A DNA stretch of 64,000 nt from Prosthecobacter dejongeii (GTDB taxonomy: Bacteria; Verrucomicrobiota; Verrucomicrobiia; Verrucomicrobiales; Verrucomicrobiaceae). How positions within the stretch are numbered: the first letter of the stretch is position 1; each line of letters begins with the position of its first letter. Location of the stretch: the NCBI RefSeq assembly GCF_014203045.1, contig NZ_JACHIF010000004.1:1-64000 (forward strand), read 5' to 3'. The notes beneath the pieces were generated by a model, which worked only from the letters and a program-made list of their open reading frames with translations, searched no databases and had not been told where the DNA came from. Shown piece after piece: positions 17,763 through 26,000 of this stretch. The position numbers and the translations under genes are program-made.

Positions 17763-18617
17763 TTATTCACCGCTGCGGTTCACGACTGCGCGAGCAGCCC
17801 GTTTGTATTGAACGGCCAGCAGGGCCATCAGGTGTGTGGTGGCAGCCTCCATCTCGCAAATGAGACGATTCACTTTACCGCGAAAGATGGCGTAGAAAAT
17901 GAGTGCCGGAATGCCAATCACCAAGCCGGAGGCCGTGCACAGAAGGGCTTCGGAAACACCTTGGGCCAAGCCCAACTGATTAGACCCACCGTATTCTTTG
18001 CCAGAAATAGCGTGGAAAGTGGTGATCATGCCCAGCGTGGTGCCTAACAATCCCAACATGGGTGCGACAGCTCCGACATCCCCCAGGTAAGCAATTCGGG
18101 CTAACAAGAGGCTCGACTGGCGATTGCCTTCGGCTTCGGTGACTTCCTTCACTTCTTCAAAGCTTGCGGTTGGGTTGCGTGTGGCAAAGTCCAGCGTTTT
18201 AGCGGTGATGCGGGCTATGCATTCATTGCGCCGATTGCACACGGCTAACAGGCCAAGGTAATCTTGTTTGCGAATAAGGGCGTCGGCAGAATTCATGAAG
18301 GCATCACTCACCACTGTTCCCTGCCTAACGGTAAAGGTGAATAGCACGATCAAAAAGGCGGTGACCATGGATAATATAATCAGTGGGTAGGCCATCACCC
18401 CAGTGCTTTTGATGAAACCTTTGAGGGTCAGCGCATTTGCAAATGGGTTTTCTGGATCTTCGCCCGCTGCTGCATTTGTCACTGGAGTGATGGTTTCACC
18501 CGGAAGCGTGACGGCGGAAGGTGGGGAGGATGCTGGAGTTTGGGCATGAGCCACAGGGGCCAACCACGTCATCAGGACAGTGAGGATGGCGAAAGCGAAA
18601 AAAGTAGGGCGATGCAT
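17763..18617 (-). CDS. exbB: MotA/TolQ/ExbB family proton channel protein
   Basis: I use the ATG at 18617 (MHRPTFFAFAILTVLM), which gives 284 residues with an N-terminal signal, rather than a longer frame that lacks a sensible N-terminus. Three membrane segments follow: VMAYPLIILSMVTAFLIVLF, a middle helix around VGAVAPMLGLLGTTLGM, and ALLCTASGLVIGIPALIFY. The VGAVAPMLGLLGTTLGMI block is the family signature. It pairs with the following exbD to convert proton flow into motion of a periplasmic partner. A periplasmic N-terminal extension ahead of the first channel helix is common in verrucomicrobial versions. Confidence 0.92.
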   Translation of the reverse strand: MHRPTFFAFAILTVLMTWLAPVAHAQTPASSPPSAVTLPGETITPVTNAAAGEDPENPFANALTLKGFIKSTGVMAYPLIILSMVTAFLIVLFTFTVRQGTVVSDAFMNSADALIRKQDYLGLLAVCNRRNECIARITAKTLDFATRNPTASFEEVKEVTEAEGNRQSSLLLARIAYLGDVGAVAPMLGLLGTTLGMITTFHAISGKEYGGSNQLGLAQGVSEALLCTASGLVIGIPALIFYAIFRGKVNRLICEMEAATTHLMALLAVQYKRAARAVVNRSGE

Positions 18618-18750
18618 GGGCGGGCGACAGTAGGCGCGAGGGTGAAGGATGCAAGAGGCGAGAACCGACGGATTTAGAAGCAGCATACGGGCAAAAAAAC
18701 TCACCCTTCACGAGGAAATTGGCTTTTCCTTGAAGAAAGTCTCCGCTTCC

Positions 18751-19623
18751 ATGGGGCTTCTTATGTTTTTTAGAATTGCACTTACTTTCACGGCTTTGGC
18801 CCTTGTCTTTAGCCCTCAGACGCAGGCTCAGGAAAAGAAATTCACTGCCAGTCCAGGACTCCAGCTCTACAGTCTTCGCTCAAGCTTCAAGCTGAAAGGC
18901 GTCAGCCGTACCTTAGATACTGTTAAATCCTTCGGTATCACGAATGTGGAACTGGCGGGCACCTACGATCTCAGTGCTGAAGCTTTTAAGCAAGAATTGA
19001 GCAGCCGTGGGCTGAAAGCTGTGAGCGCTCATTTTCCGTATGCACGTTGGAAAAAAGAGCCTGAGGCTGTGGCGCAAGAAGCTAAAGGTCTGGGCCTGGA
19101 ATATGCTGGTTGTGCCTGGGCTGACCACAAAGCGCCCATGGATGAGCCTCAGGCACGTGAAATCGCTGCTACTTTTAATAAGGCGGGTGAAGCGTTGGCT
19201 AAGGTCGGCATTAAGTTCTTTTATCACCTTCATGGTTTTGAATTCCAGCCATGGAAAGATGGGGAGACCCTGGCTGATCTGATTATCAAAGAGACCGACC
19301 CCACCAATGTGAAGTTCCAGATGGATGTCCTCTGGGTTGTGTTTCCGGGGCAAGACCCGGTCAAGCTACTGGAAAAATACGCTGGTCGCTGGGAATTGAT
19401 GCACCTCAAAGACCTCAAAAAAGGTGTCGCCACTGGAGATCTCTCCGGCAAGACCGATGTCGAAAACGATGTGACCCTGGGCACGGGGCAGATGAACTGG
19501 CCTGCCATTCTTTCCACCGCAGAAAAAGTGGGCGTGAAGTATTACTTCATCGAAGATGAAAGCTCCATTTCAGAGAAGCAGATTCCCGCGAGTGTCCAGT
19601 TTTTGGGCAGCGTGAAGTGGTAA
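18751..19623 (+). CDS. Secreted sugar phosphate isomerase/epimerase-like TIM-barrel protein
   Basis: 290 residues from the ATG at 18751 (alternative ATG at 18763). The signal peptide is followed by GLQLYSLRSSFKLKG, the usual opening of the xylose-isomerase-like TIM barrel. FYHLHGFEFQPW, FQMDVLWVVFPGQDP, WELMHLKDLKKG and YYFIEDES supply the His, Asp and Glu expected to bind a divalent metal. Related proteins isomerise or oxidise sugars or cleave cyclic polyols; the exact substrate is not visible. It is divergent from exbB and ends with a strong terminator shared with the opposing gene. Confidence 0.82.
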   Translation: MGLLMFFRIALTFTALALVFSPQTQAQEKKFTASPGLQLYSLRSSFKLKGVSRTLDTVKSFGITNVELAGTYDLSAEAFKQELSSRGLKAVSAHFPYARWKKEPEAVAQEAKGLGLEYAGCAWADHKAPMDEPQAREIAATFNKAGEALAKVGIKFFYHLHGFEFQPWKDGETLADLIIKETDPTNVKFQMDVLWVVFPGQDPVKLLEKYAGRWELMHLKDLKKGVATGDLSGKTDVENDVTLGTGQMNWPAILSTAEKVGVKYYFIEDESSISEKQIPASVQFLGSVKW

Positions 19624-19636
19624 TGAGATTTATTCG

Positions 19637-19662
19637 TGGGGAGGGGCATGAGTCCCTCCCCA
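19637..19662. terminator. Bidirectional terminator hairpin between convergent genes
   Basis: TGGGGAGGG (19637-19645) pairs perfectly with CCCTCCCCA (19654-19662) over an 8-base loop. It sits 14 bases after the isomerase stop and about 30 bases beyond the end of the opposing gene. A short T-rich run (ACTTT) follows on the + strand. Confidence 0.7.
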
Positions 19663-19694
19663 TACTTTAGGCAGTGTGGATGATCTGCTGCCTC

Positions 19695-21890
19695 TTAGTG
19701 ATTGAAAACAAATTCTGCGGAATTGATCAGAGCCCAGGTAAGGTCTTCAGTAGCTGTTTGTCGTGAGGTGCCTGGGCTGTTGTAGAACTTCAAAGCGGTC
19801 TGCAATTCATCGGCTTTAGGTAGGCGATTGTAGGCCGCGAGGTAAATTTCCTGGACGAGCTGGGGCTCGGTTAGATTGCTTTTTACCAGCGCGCTGATCT
19901 TGCCTTCTTTGGCATTCAGTTTGGCCTGGAGGTCATTGGAATTCATCAGATGCAGAGCCTGGATGACGCTGGATTTGCGTTCACGTTCACAGGGACATTC
20001 CATGCTGGCATTGGGACGACCAAAGGCATCGAGGAAGGTGCTGTCCAGTTTGTGATTCCAAGTCTGCACAGCACGGGAACCTGGGGGCAGACCACTGAAA
20101 GTTTCCCGTACGCCTGTGAGGTCACCTAGAGCATCCAGCAAAACCTCGGCACTGAGCCGGCGTTTGATAGAGCGGGAAAAGTTTTTCGTATCAGTGAGAT
20201 TGTGTTCGTTCGGTTGCGCGCTGAGTTGGTAGGTGCGGGAGGAAAGGATGGTGCGAATGAGGTGCTTCAGATCATAACCATGGGCGATGAAATCCTGTGC
20301 TAACCAGTCTAAAAGAGCCGGATTGGTGGGAGGGTTTGAAACGCGGAAATCGTCCACGGGATCCACAATCCCACGACCGAGAAATTCTGACCAGAGGCGG
20401 TTGACGATAGCTTTGGCAAAGAAGGGGTTGTCACTGCTCGCCATCCAGTCCGTCAACCGAGCGCGCGGGTCCTGACCTGCGACATAGGGCATTTCTGGGC
20501 CATCCGGCGGTTTGGGAACCATCACAGCTTCGGTGATGGGGTGCTGGACTTGCCCTTTGCCACTGTACCACCAGTATTCAGGCTCGCCCGAGATAGGGGC
20601 TGAGATCGCCTGGCCTTTGCGGCCCATCTGCCCAAAAAAAGCAGCGAGTTGATAGTAGTCTTCCTGGGTCCATTTTTCGCTGGGATGATGGTGACATTTG
20701 GCGCAGTCCAGACGCACTCCGAGAAAGATCTGAGAAACAAAGGCTGACGCATCTATTGCCTCGCGTTTGTCGCGAAAGATAGCCACAGGCCCATGCTCGT
20801 GCGTGCTGCCTTCGGCCGTGAGCAGTTGCTTCACCATCTCATCATAAGGCATGTTCTGGCGAAAGGCTTCACGCAGCCATTGGTCCAGAAGATAGACCGG
20901 TTTCACGCCCACTCGGGAAGGATTGGGGCGAATGAGATCTCCCCATTTGACGGCCCAGTGGTCTGCGTAGTTGGGATGTTCGAGAAGCTCACGGATGTAG
21001 AGATCGCGTTTATCGGGACGAGCGTCGGTGAGAAAAGCCTTGGCGCGCTCGGGCGTAGGTAGCAGGCCGATGGCATCCAACGATGCACGACGGATAAATT
21101 CCTCGTCAGTGCAAGTCTCTGAAGGAAGAAGGCCGAGTTTTTGATGACGAGCATGGACAAGACGATCCACTTCGTTATTGGCAGGAAGCTGGACGTACTT
21201 GTCGTTAGGTAGAAGTTTATCCGCCGGCACGGTGATGCGTGCCACATCCACATGACCCATGAACCGGACAAGCACGACGCCTTCGCCACTGGTGCTACCC
21301 ACCTCGACCAGACCATGTTCATCCACTTGAGCGATTTCCTTGTCCTGCGAAAGGAATTCAGTCAGGGCGGTGACATCTTGAGTTTTTCCACCGCTGTAAG
21401 TGGCGACTACTTTAAGCGGCTGTTTCTGGCCCTTTTTATAAATGCTTTCACGGGGTGTGACGGCGACCCTCAATAGCGTAGCTTCATCTGCCAATTTAGC
21501 GGGCGCTCCCTGCTGTAGCCAAGTGATGATAAGCTGATAAGGCAGGCTGCCTTTGGCAATGCGTGCGCCACCTTCATGAGGCACGCTGCCAGTGGCTTTT
21601 TTGAGCAGCAAACTTTCTTCAGGAGCGGCAAGGAAGACGCGACGGCCCCGGTCATCACGCATGATTTCGTGGTAATCGTTTGCTGGATCGTAGCCAAAAA
21701 CGGAGAGCTTAAAGTTATTTTGCCCTTCGGGTTTGGCGTGACAGTTGCCCGCCGCACAACCTGCCTTTTGCAGGTGAGGCATAACATCATGGATGAAGCT
21801 CACTGGGCGCTCACTGCCACTGGCAAAAAGTGCCAGGGTAAAGGGAGTGAGAATCAGTAAGCAAAGACGGAACATGGCCAAAATACGCAC
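19695..21890 (-). CDS. Planctomycete-type cytochrome c / DUF1549 / DUF1553 protein
   Basis: A 731-residue secreted protein with an N-terminal signal. GCAAGNCHAKPEG near residue 38 gives C-x-x-x-x-C-H, an altered haem motif, and CAKCHHHPSEKW near 395 gives a normal C-x-x-C-H. An Ig-like (Big2-type) part follows at about 145-225 (PLKVVATYSGGKTQDVTAL). DUF1549 runs about 240-450 (DEFIRRASLDAIGLLPTPE; NYADHWAVKWGDLIRPN) and DUF1553 about 485-725 (AIVNRLWSEFLGRGIVDP). These proteins are abundant in planctomycetes and verrucomicrobia; their role is not established, though redox steps in polysaccharide breakdown are proposed. Unlike many relatives it lies away from the DUF1501 gene of this window. 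Confidence 0.88.
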   Translation of the reverse strand: MRILAMFRLCLLILTPFTLALFASGSERPVSFIHDVMPHLQKAGCAAGNCHAKPEGQNNFKLSVFGYDPANDYHEIMRDDRGRRVFLAAPEESLLLKKATGSVPHEGGARIAKGSLPYQLIITWLQQGAPAKLADEATLLRVAVTPRESIYKKGQKQPLKVVATYSGGKTQDVTALTEFLSQDKEIAQVDEHGLVEVGSTSGEGVVLVRFMGHVDVARITVPADKLLPNDKYVQLPANNEVDRLVHARHQKLGLLPSETCTDEEFIRRASLDAIGLLPTPERAKAFLTDARPDKRDLYIRELLEHPNYADHWAVKWGDLIRPNPSRVGVKPVYLLDQWLREAFRQNMPYDEMVKQLLTAEGSTHEHGPVAIFRDKREAIDASAFVSQIFLGVRLDCAKCHHHPSEKWTQEDYYQLAAFFGQMGRKGQAISAPISGEPEYWWYSGKGQVQHPITEAVMVPKPPDGPEMPYVAGQDPRARLTDWMASSDNPFFAKAIVNRLWSEFLGRGIVDPVDDFRVSNPPTNPALLDWLAQDFIAHGYDLKHLIRTILSSRTYQLSAQPNEHNLTDTKNFSRSIKRRLSAEVLLDALGDLTGVRETFSGLPPGSRAVQTWNHKLDSTFLDAFGRPNASMECPCERERKSSVIQALHLMNSNDLQAKLNAKEGKISALVKSNLTEPQLVQEIYLAAYNRLPKADELQTALKFYNSPGTSRQTATEDLTWALINSAEFVFNH

Positions 21891-22032
21891 GTGGGCCAGA
21901 GTTCTTGCGGCTGGGCGGTAGAGGGCTCATGTCGTACCAAAGCTGCTGCACAGGGCATGGCCTATTCGAGAAGTGGCTAAAAGATAGGTTTTGGTGATGA
22001 GCGTATTAGGTGAGGTAGGAGTGCGTGCACGC

Positions 22033-22065
22033 AAAAAGCCGCGCTCCTCTTTGAGGTGCGCGGCT
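22033..22065 (-). terminator. Rho-independent terminator of the Gfo/Idh/MocA gene
   Basis: AGCCGCGC (22037-22044) pairs with GCGCGGCT (22058-22065). After one T-T mismatch the stem continues with CCTC/GAGG around a TTT loop. Read on the minus strand the stem runs into a U-run (AAAAA at 22033-22037 on the + strand). It lies about 30 bases beyond the stop of the leftward gene. Confidence 0.85.
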
Positions 22066-22096
22066 CTGTGGTAAGGGATCAAAAAACTTTGAATGA

Positions 22097-23224
22097 CTAT
22101 TGAGTAAAGGCCGGGAGCTTCACAATCTTGCCACCCGCAAGGGCAGATTCGTGTGCGCAAAGTCCCACGCAGGTCCAGTTCGCGGATTGTTTGGCATTGG
22201 GAAAAGGTGGGCGCCCTTCTGTGAGAGCTGTGGCGAATTCGTGTGCCAGATGAGGGTGGCTGCCGCCGTGGCCGCTGCCCTGGACAAAGCTAAGATGAGT
22301 CTTTTTCCCCAGGTCGTAAACACCTTTGGTGGTGAAGTCGCGGATGCTCTTCGGCAGGCGTTTGGCGTAGTCGGGGGCTTTGACCAGCTTGGGGATTTTG
22401 TGCTCTGGTAGCTTAGCGGTGTGCATTACCAAAGGCTCGTGTTCGACGAGTGGCCACTCAATGGAAGCTTTGTCTCCATAAACATCAATGCTTTCGCGAT
22501 ACTGGCGGGCGGTATCAAACAAGCTGCGGATGACACGGGCGCTGAGATCGCTGTCCTTAAACTTCACGTGAGCAGTTTCCACCGCAAAGGGGGAGCCATA
22601 TTCTTTGATAAGTTCTGGGCGGATGGTGCCTGAGCCGAAGCAGCTCACGTATTCTGCTGGAGTGCCTGCGAGGGCCGCGACGGGACCCACGCAGTGAGTG
22701 GCATACCACATGGGGGGGAGGCCTGGCCAATAATTGGGCCAGCCGTCCATGTCCTGCTGATGGCTGGACTGGAGGAATTGGAGCTTGCCTAGTTTACCTT
22801 TTTCGTACTGCTCCTTCATGAAAAGAAATTCGCGGGCATAGACGACAGTCTCCATCATCATGTAACTGAGACCGGTTTTTTTGACGAGGTCACAGATCGT
22901 TTTGCAGTCCTCAATGCTCGTCGCCATGGGGACAGTGCAGGCGACGTGCTTGCCGGCTTTAAGAGCTTCAATGGACATCCAGCCATGGTCCGGGATGGGG
23001 GAATTGATGTGCACGGCATCAATGGCCGGGTCTTTCAGCATCTCCCGATAATCTGTGTAACGGACATCTACACCGAAAGCATCGCCAATGGACTGAAGCT
23101 TTTTGGGGTCACGCTGGCAGATGGCATAACAAACAGTGTTAGGATGGCGCTGCCAGATGGGGATGAACTCGGCCCCGAATCCGAGACCGACGACGGCAAT
23201 GTTGAGCTTCTTTGGGCTTGGCAT
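22097..23224 (-). CDS. Gfo/Idh/MocA family NAD(P)-dependent oxidoreductase
   Basis: 375 residues from the ATG at 23224; the longer frame adds 15 unconvincing residues. The start KLNIAVVGLGFGAEFIPIW is a Rossmann NAD(P) site. VDAVHINSPIPDHGW-type sequence (AVHINSPIPDHGWMS) and EALKAGKHVACTVPMA follow, the latter matching the E-K-P block of the family with the Lys replaced. SGHGGSHPHLAHEFA near the C-terminus supplies the catalytic-region histidines. Members oxidise or reduce sugars, inositols and related polyols. There is no signal peptide, so it acts in the cytoplasm. It is monocistronic. Confidence 0.85.
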   Translation of the reverse strand: MPSPKKLNIAVVGLGFGAEFIPIWQRHPNTVCYAICQRDPKKLQSIGDAFGVDVRYTDYREMLKDPAIDAVHINSPIPDHGWMSIEALKAGKHVACTVPMATSIEDCKTICDLVKKTGLSYMMMETVVYAREFLFMKEQYEKGKLGKLQFLQSSHQQDMDGWPNYWPGLPPMWYATHCVGPVAALAGTPAEYVSCFGSGTIRPELIKEYGSPFAVETAHVKFKDSDLSARVIRSLFDTARQYRESIDVYGDKASIEWPLVEHEPLVMHTAKLPEHKIPKLVKAPDYAKRLPKSIRDFTTKGVYDLGKKTHLSFVQGSGHGGSHPHLAHEFATALTEGRPPFPNAKQSANWTCVGLCAHESALAGGKIVKLPAFTQ

Positions 23225-23427
23225 AGTGAGGTGGTTATAACGGGAAGTTAGGCCCAGTTTAAAGGACAATTTTTGGGGTTAATCGGACGTGCCGATCGCG
23301 TAAAGAGGACTCTTTTGGCACCCGAAATAGTGATACCCATGCAACCGACCAAAGGGGGGAGAGAGCTTTAGCATAAATTCAAAATCGCCCCATCTCTGCG
23401 GATGTGGTGATTTTACCTTTGACGCAC

Positions 23428-24372
23428 TTAGGCGTTAGGGTCACGAGTCCCCATGAGGCGATGAAGGAGGTCTTCTTCACTTGCCAGGCCGATGGGTTCA
23501 TTTTGTTCATTTAGGACTAGAACCAAAGTGCGGGCCCGCTTGCGCATGCGCTGGAGGGTTAGAAGGGCGCTGTCTTGTGCATGGACACTATCGAGTGTGC
23601 GCATGTGATGGCGGACGAGCCTATCTGGCGGGCAGTGAGGGGGCAGAGAGGCAAGATCTAGCACACCGACAAACTGACCCTTTTCCCCAATGACGGGAAG
23701 GGTCGTCGCTGCGTGTTCGCGCGCCATGATAAGGGCGGTCTCCAGCGGCAGATCTCCTGAAAGTGCAATGCTGCGCGTGAGAGGGCGCATGATGGCTGAG
23801 GTGCGTAACTGGCGGTAGCGCAGGGCGCTGTGAATCAAGCGTGCAGCGGCTGGACTGAGCTGATTTTGGCGGCTGAGCAGATCCGCCTGATGATGAAGGT
23901 CGTCGCGGCCTGCGGATTGGTCTGGGATCGTGACGGTGGCGGTGCGTGCTCCCGCCAACGACCGGAAGAGCGGACGGAAAAGCCCTACGCCAAGCACCAG
24001 AGGTGTGAGGCTGCGAATACTGCGAAAAGGATAACGCCGAAAAAGTTTTTTCGGCAGCACTTCTAAGCCAATAAGAAAGATGGGCAGCGCGATCACAAAC
24101 GCGAGGAAATGTCCCCAAGGACCAGAGAGACGAATGAGCTTCCAGGCTAGGATAAGAAAGGCGCTGAGATTGGTGATATGATTCGTGACGGTGATGGCAC
24201 CCAGGAGAGCATCGCGATCTTCGATGAGTGGAAGCAAGCGAATGGCTCGGCGATCTCCGGCACTTGCCGCATGCCGCACGCGTACGCGGCTGACGGAGAG
24301 GATGGCACTCTCTAGCCCTGAGAGAGCAAAGGAGAGAGCGAGCGAGAGGATAAGCAGGAAAACCCAGGTCAT
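23428..24372 (-). CDS. CNNM (DUF21) membrane protein with CBS pair, short form
   Basis: A 314-residue protein: an N-terminal CNNM/DUF21 transmembrane domain (VFLLILSLALSFALSGLESAIL; NHITNLSAFLILAW; FLAFVIALPIFLIGLEVLPK), then two CBS motifs (LETALIMAREHAATTLPVIG; LLTLQRMRKRARTLVLVLN). It lacks the C-terminal CorC/HlyC domain present in its neighbour. Family members affect Mg/Co ion homeostasis. Its start overlaps the neighbour's stop (23428 gene begins at 24372, inside 24369-24372), so the two are co-translated and may work as a heteromer. Confidence 0.87.
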   Translation of the reverse strand: MTWVFLLILSLALSFALSGLESAILSVSRVRVRHAASAGDRRAIRLLPLIEDRDALLGAITVTNHITNLSAFLILAWKLIRLSGPWGHFLAFVIALPIFLIGLEVLPKKLFRRYPFRSIRSLTPLVLGVGLFRPLFRSLAGARTATVTIPDQSAGRDDLHHQADLLSRQNQLSPAAARLIHSALRYRQLRTSAIMRPLTRSIALSGDLPLETALIMAREHAATTLPVIGEKGQFVGVLDLASLPPHCPPDRLVRHHMRTLDSVHAQDSALLTLQRMRKRARTLVLVLNEQNEPIGLASEEDLLHRLMGTRDPNA

Positions 24373-25631
24373 TTACTTGGGGCAGAGTCCTCCGCGAGTG
24401 GTTTTTTGAGTCGCAACTCCACCTGTTGGACGCGAGCGCGAACGACACGGCGAACTTTCAGGTCTGCATCCTCTAGCTGAACACGTTCACCAGGTTTTGG
24501 TAAGTGGCCCAAGAGGTTAAACACGAGGCCGCCGATGGTATCAAGACCATCGGCATCGGGCAGAGTGATAGGGAGAGCGGCGGTGACATCATCCAACCGT
24601 GTGCCGCCTTCGAGGAGGTAGCGGCCATTGCCCAGATCTCGGATTTCTGCACCCTCGCCCTGCCATGGGGCAGCTTCGTACAGCAGCCAATCCGCAATTT
24701 CATCCTGGCTGACCATGCCCTCTAAGCCGCCGTATTCATCCACGATCAGGAGGGGTTGAATGGTGGACTGGAGGTGCTGGTGAAGGGCATCCAGGACGGG
24801 CATCGTCTCTGGCACGAACTGCACAGGGCGCAGCATGTTTGCCCAAGCAGGACGGCCCGCAAGACGCCACGCAAGGGTATCAATGACGCCTTCGACCACA
24901 TCGGGAGTTTCTCCATAAACCACAACATGACGACCTGCGGATTGCTCTAAGGTTGCAGTGGTCTTTTCCGGTTTATCAAAAGCACTCATGAGCGTGAGAT
25001 CCACGCGGGGGACCATGCAATCGCGAACGGTCAAACCTTCGATCTCAAGAGCTTCACGGATCATCGCTGCCTCGGCCGGGTCGATCTGGCCTTGCTCTTC
25101 ACGCATTTCCACTAGGGTCTCAAATTCATCGCGGGTGATGGGCAGCCGTGGTTTGACCTTTTGTGGAATAAAGCGACGGATGAGGGCATCGGTGCTGCGA
25201 TCTGCAAAACTGGAGATGGGGTCTAATATGCTGCGCAGTGGATTCAGAAGACGCAAGCTACCCAGGAGAACGGCGGATGGTGAACGCGCAGCGAGGAATT
25301 TGGGAACCACATCTCCCACTAGGACGGTGCCGACAAAAAGAAATGACGCGGCTAACCAAGGGTTCCAGCCCAGGGTCATCATCGGCCCTGATACTAGATG
25401 CAAACCGAGCGCTGCGAGAGCGAGGTTAAGCGTGGCTGAGAGTAACAAGGTGCGGTGCAATTGAGCGAATGGATTCGCAGTGATCCTTCGCAATTTCCGT
25501 GCCACGCCCTCACGTGCCATGCCTGCCTGTGTGTCCAGATCCCTCGCCATATGAATGGCCGTCTCCGTAGCGGAGATGACTGCCAGAAGAAGCAGTAGGG
25601 CCAAATAAGAGATGACGGGAAGAACGGGCAC
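24369..25631 (-). CDS. CNNM/CBS/CorC-type hemolysin family protein, full length
   Basis: A 420-residue membrane protein. The DUF21 domain covers about residues 1-175 (LLLLLAVISATETAIHMA; FLFVGTVLVGDVVPKFLA). A CBS pair follows (LTVRDCMVPRVDL; PLLIVDEYGGLEGMVSQDE) and a C-terminal CorC_HlyC domain (GRYLLEGGTRLDDVTAALP; LGHLPKPGERV). These proteins take part in divalent cation transport or its control. A small 98-residue gene lies 19 bases upstream and a second CNNM gene overlaps downstream, forming a three-gene operon. Confidence 0.9.
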   Translation of the reverse strand: MPVLPVISYLALLLLLAVISATETAIHMARDLDTQAGMAREGVARKLRRITANPFAQLHRTLLLSATLNLALAALGLHLVSGPMMTLGWNPWLAASFLFVGTVLVGDVVPKFLAARSPSAVLLGSLRLLNPLRSILDPISSFADRSTDALIRRFIPQKVKPRLPITRDEFETLVEMREEQGQIDPAEAAMIREALEIEGLTVRDCMVPRVDLTLMSAFDKPEKTTATLEQSAGRHVVVYGETPDVVEGVIDTLAWRLAGRPAWANMLRPVQFVPETMPVLDALHQHLQSTIQPLLIVDEYGGLEGMVSQDEIADWLLYEAAPWQGEGAEIRDLGNGRYLLEGGTRLDDVTAALPITLPDADGLDTIGGLVFNLLGHLPKPGERVQLEDADLKVRRVVRARVQQVELRLKKPLAEDSAPSK

Positions 25632-25650
25632 GGCTGGTCAACGTGGGTTC

Positions 25651-25947
25651 TCAGTAATTGAATAGGTCTTTGCGCGTAAGTTCTCGCTCGGGCGGAGTGC
25701 CCTTGATGGTGAGTGCTTTGTTAAGCGCTGTGGCGATGCGCATTTGCATACGCGTGGTGAGGCGGCGGCCTTTGCGGGCGCGTTGCACAGCCTTGTGGGT
25801 GATGGGGGCGGTGCTGGCCAGAACAATGGCGTGATTGTCGAGCTCATGCTCCGTGAGGAGGGCATCGAGAGGCTGGGGACCGAAATTGCGCTCGATCGGG
25901 TTTTCGGCATCATTTTCTTCAGTCAGGGTGGTGGCGTTTTCAGTCAT
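25651..25947 (-). CDS. Small protein of unknown function ahead of the CNNM pair
   Basis: A 98-residue protein with an acidic N-terminal 30 residues and a basic C-terminal half (HKAVQRARKGRRLTTRMQMR, then IATALNKAL). The central part (PLDALLTEHELDNHAIVLA, then ITHKAVQRARKG) looks like a helical DNA-binding-like fold: A-x-x-x-x-I-T-H-K-x-V-x-x-A-x-x-G-R resembles the recognition part of a Cro-type helix-turn-helix. I do not recognise a named family. The gene spacing suggests co-expression with the CNNM genes. Confidence 0.65.
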   Translation of the reverse strand: MTENATTLTEENDAENPIERNFGPQPLDALLTEHELDNHAIVLASTAPITHKAVQRARKGRRLTTRMQMRIATALNKALTIKGTPPERELTRKDLFNY

Positions 25948-26000
25948 GTTAAAGATTTGGTTAGGCGGTATTTGGTAAGGTTAGGTGTGGTGCTGACTCA

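Noticed and set aside
23270-23427. Possible small gene between Gfo/Idh/MocA and CNNM genes
   Set aside because: The 158-base gap has only short frames and no hairpin with a T-run; nothing supportable was seen.
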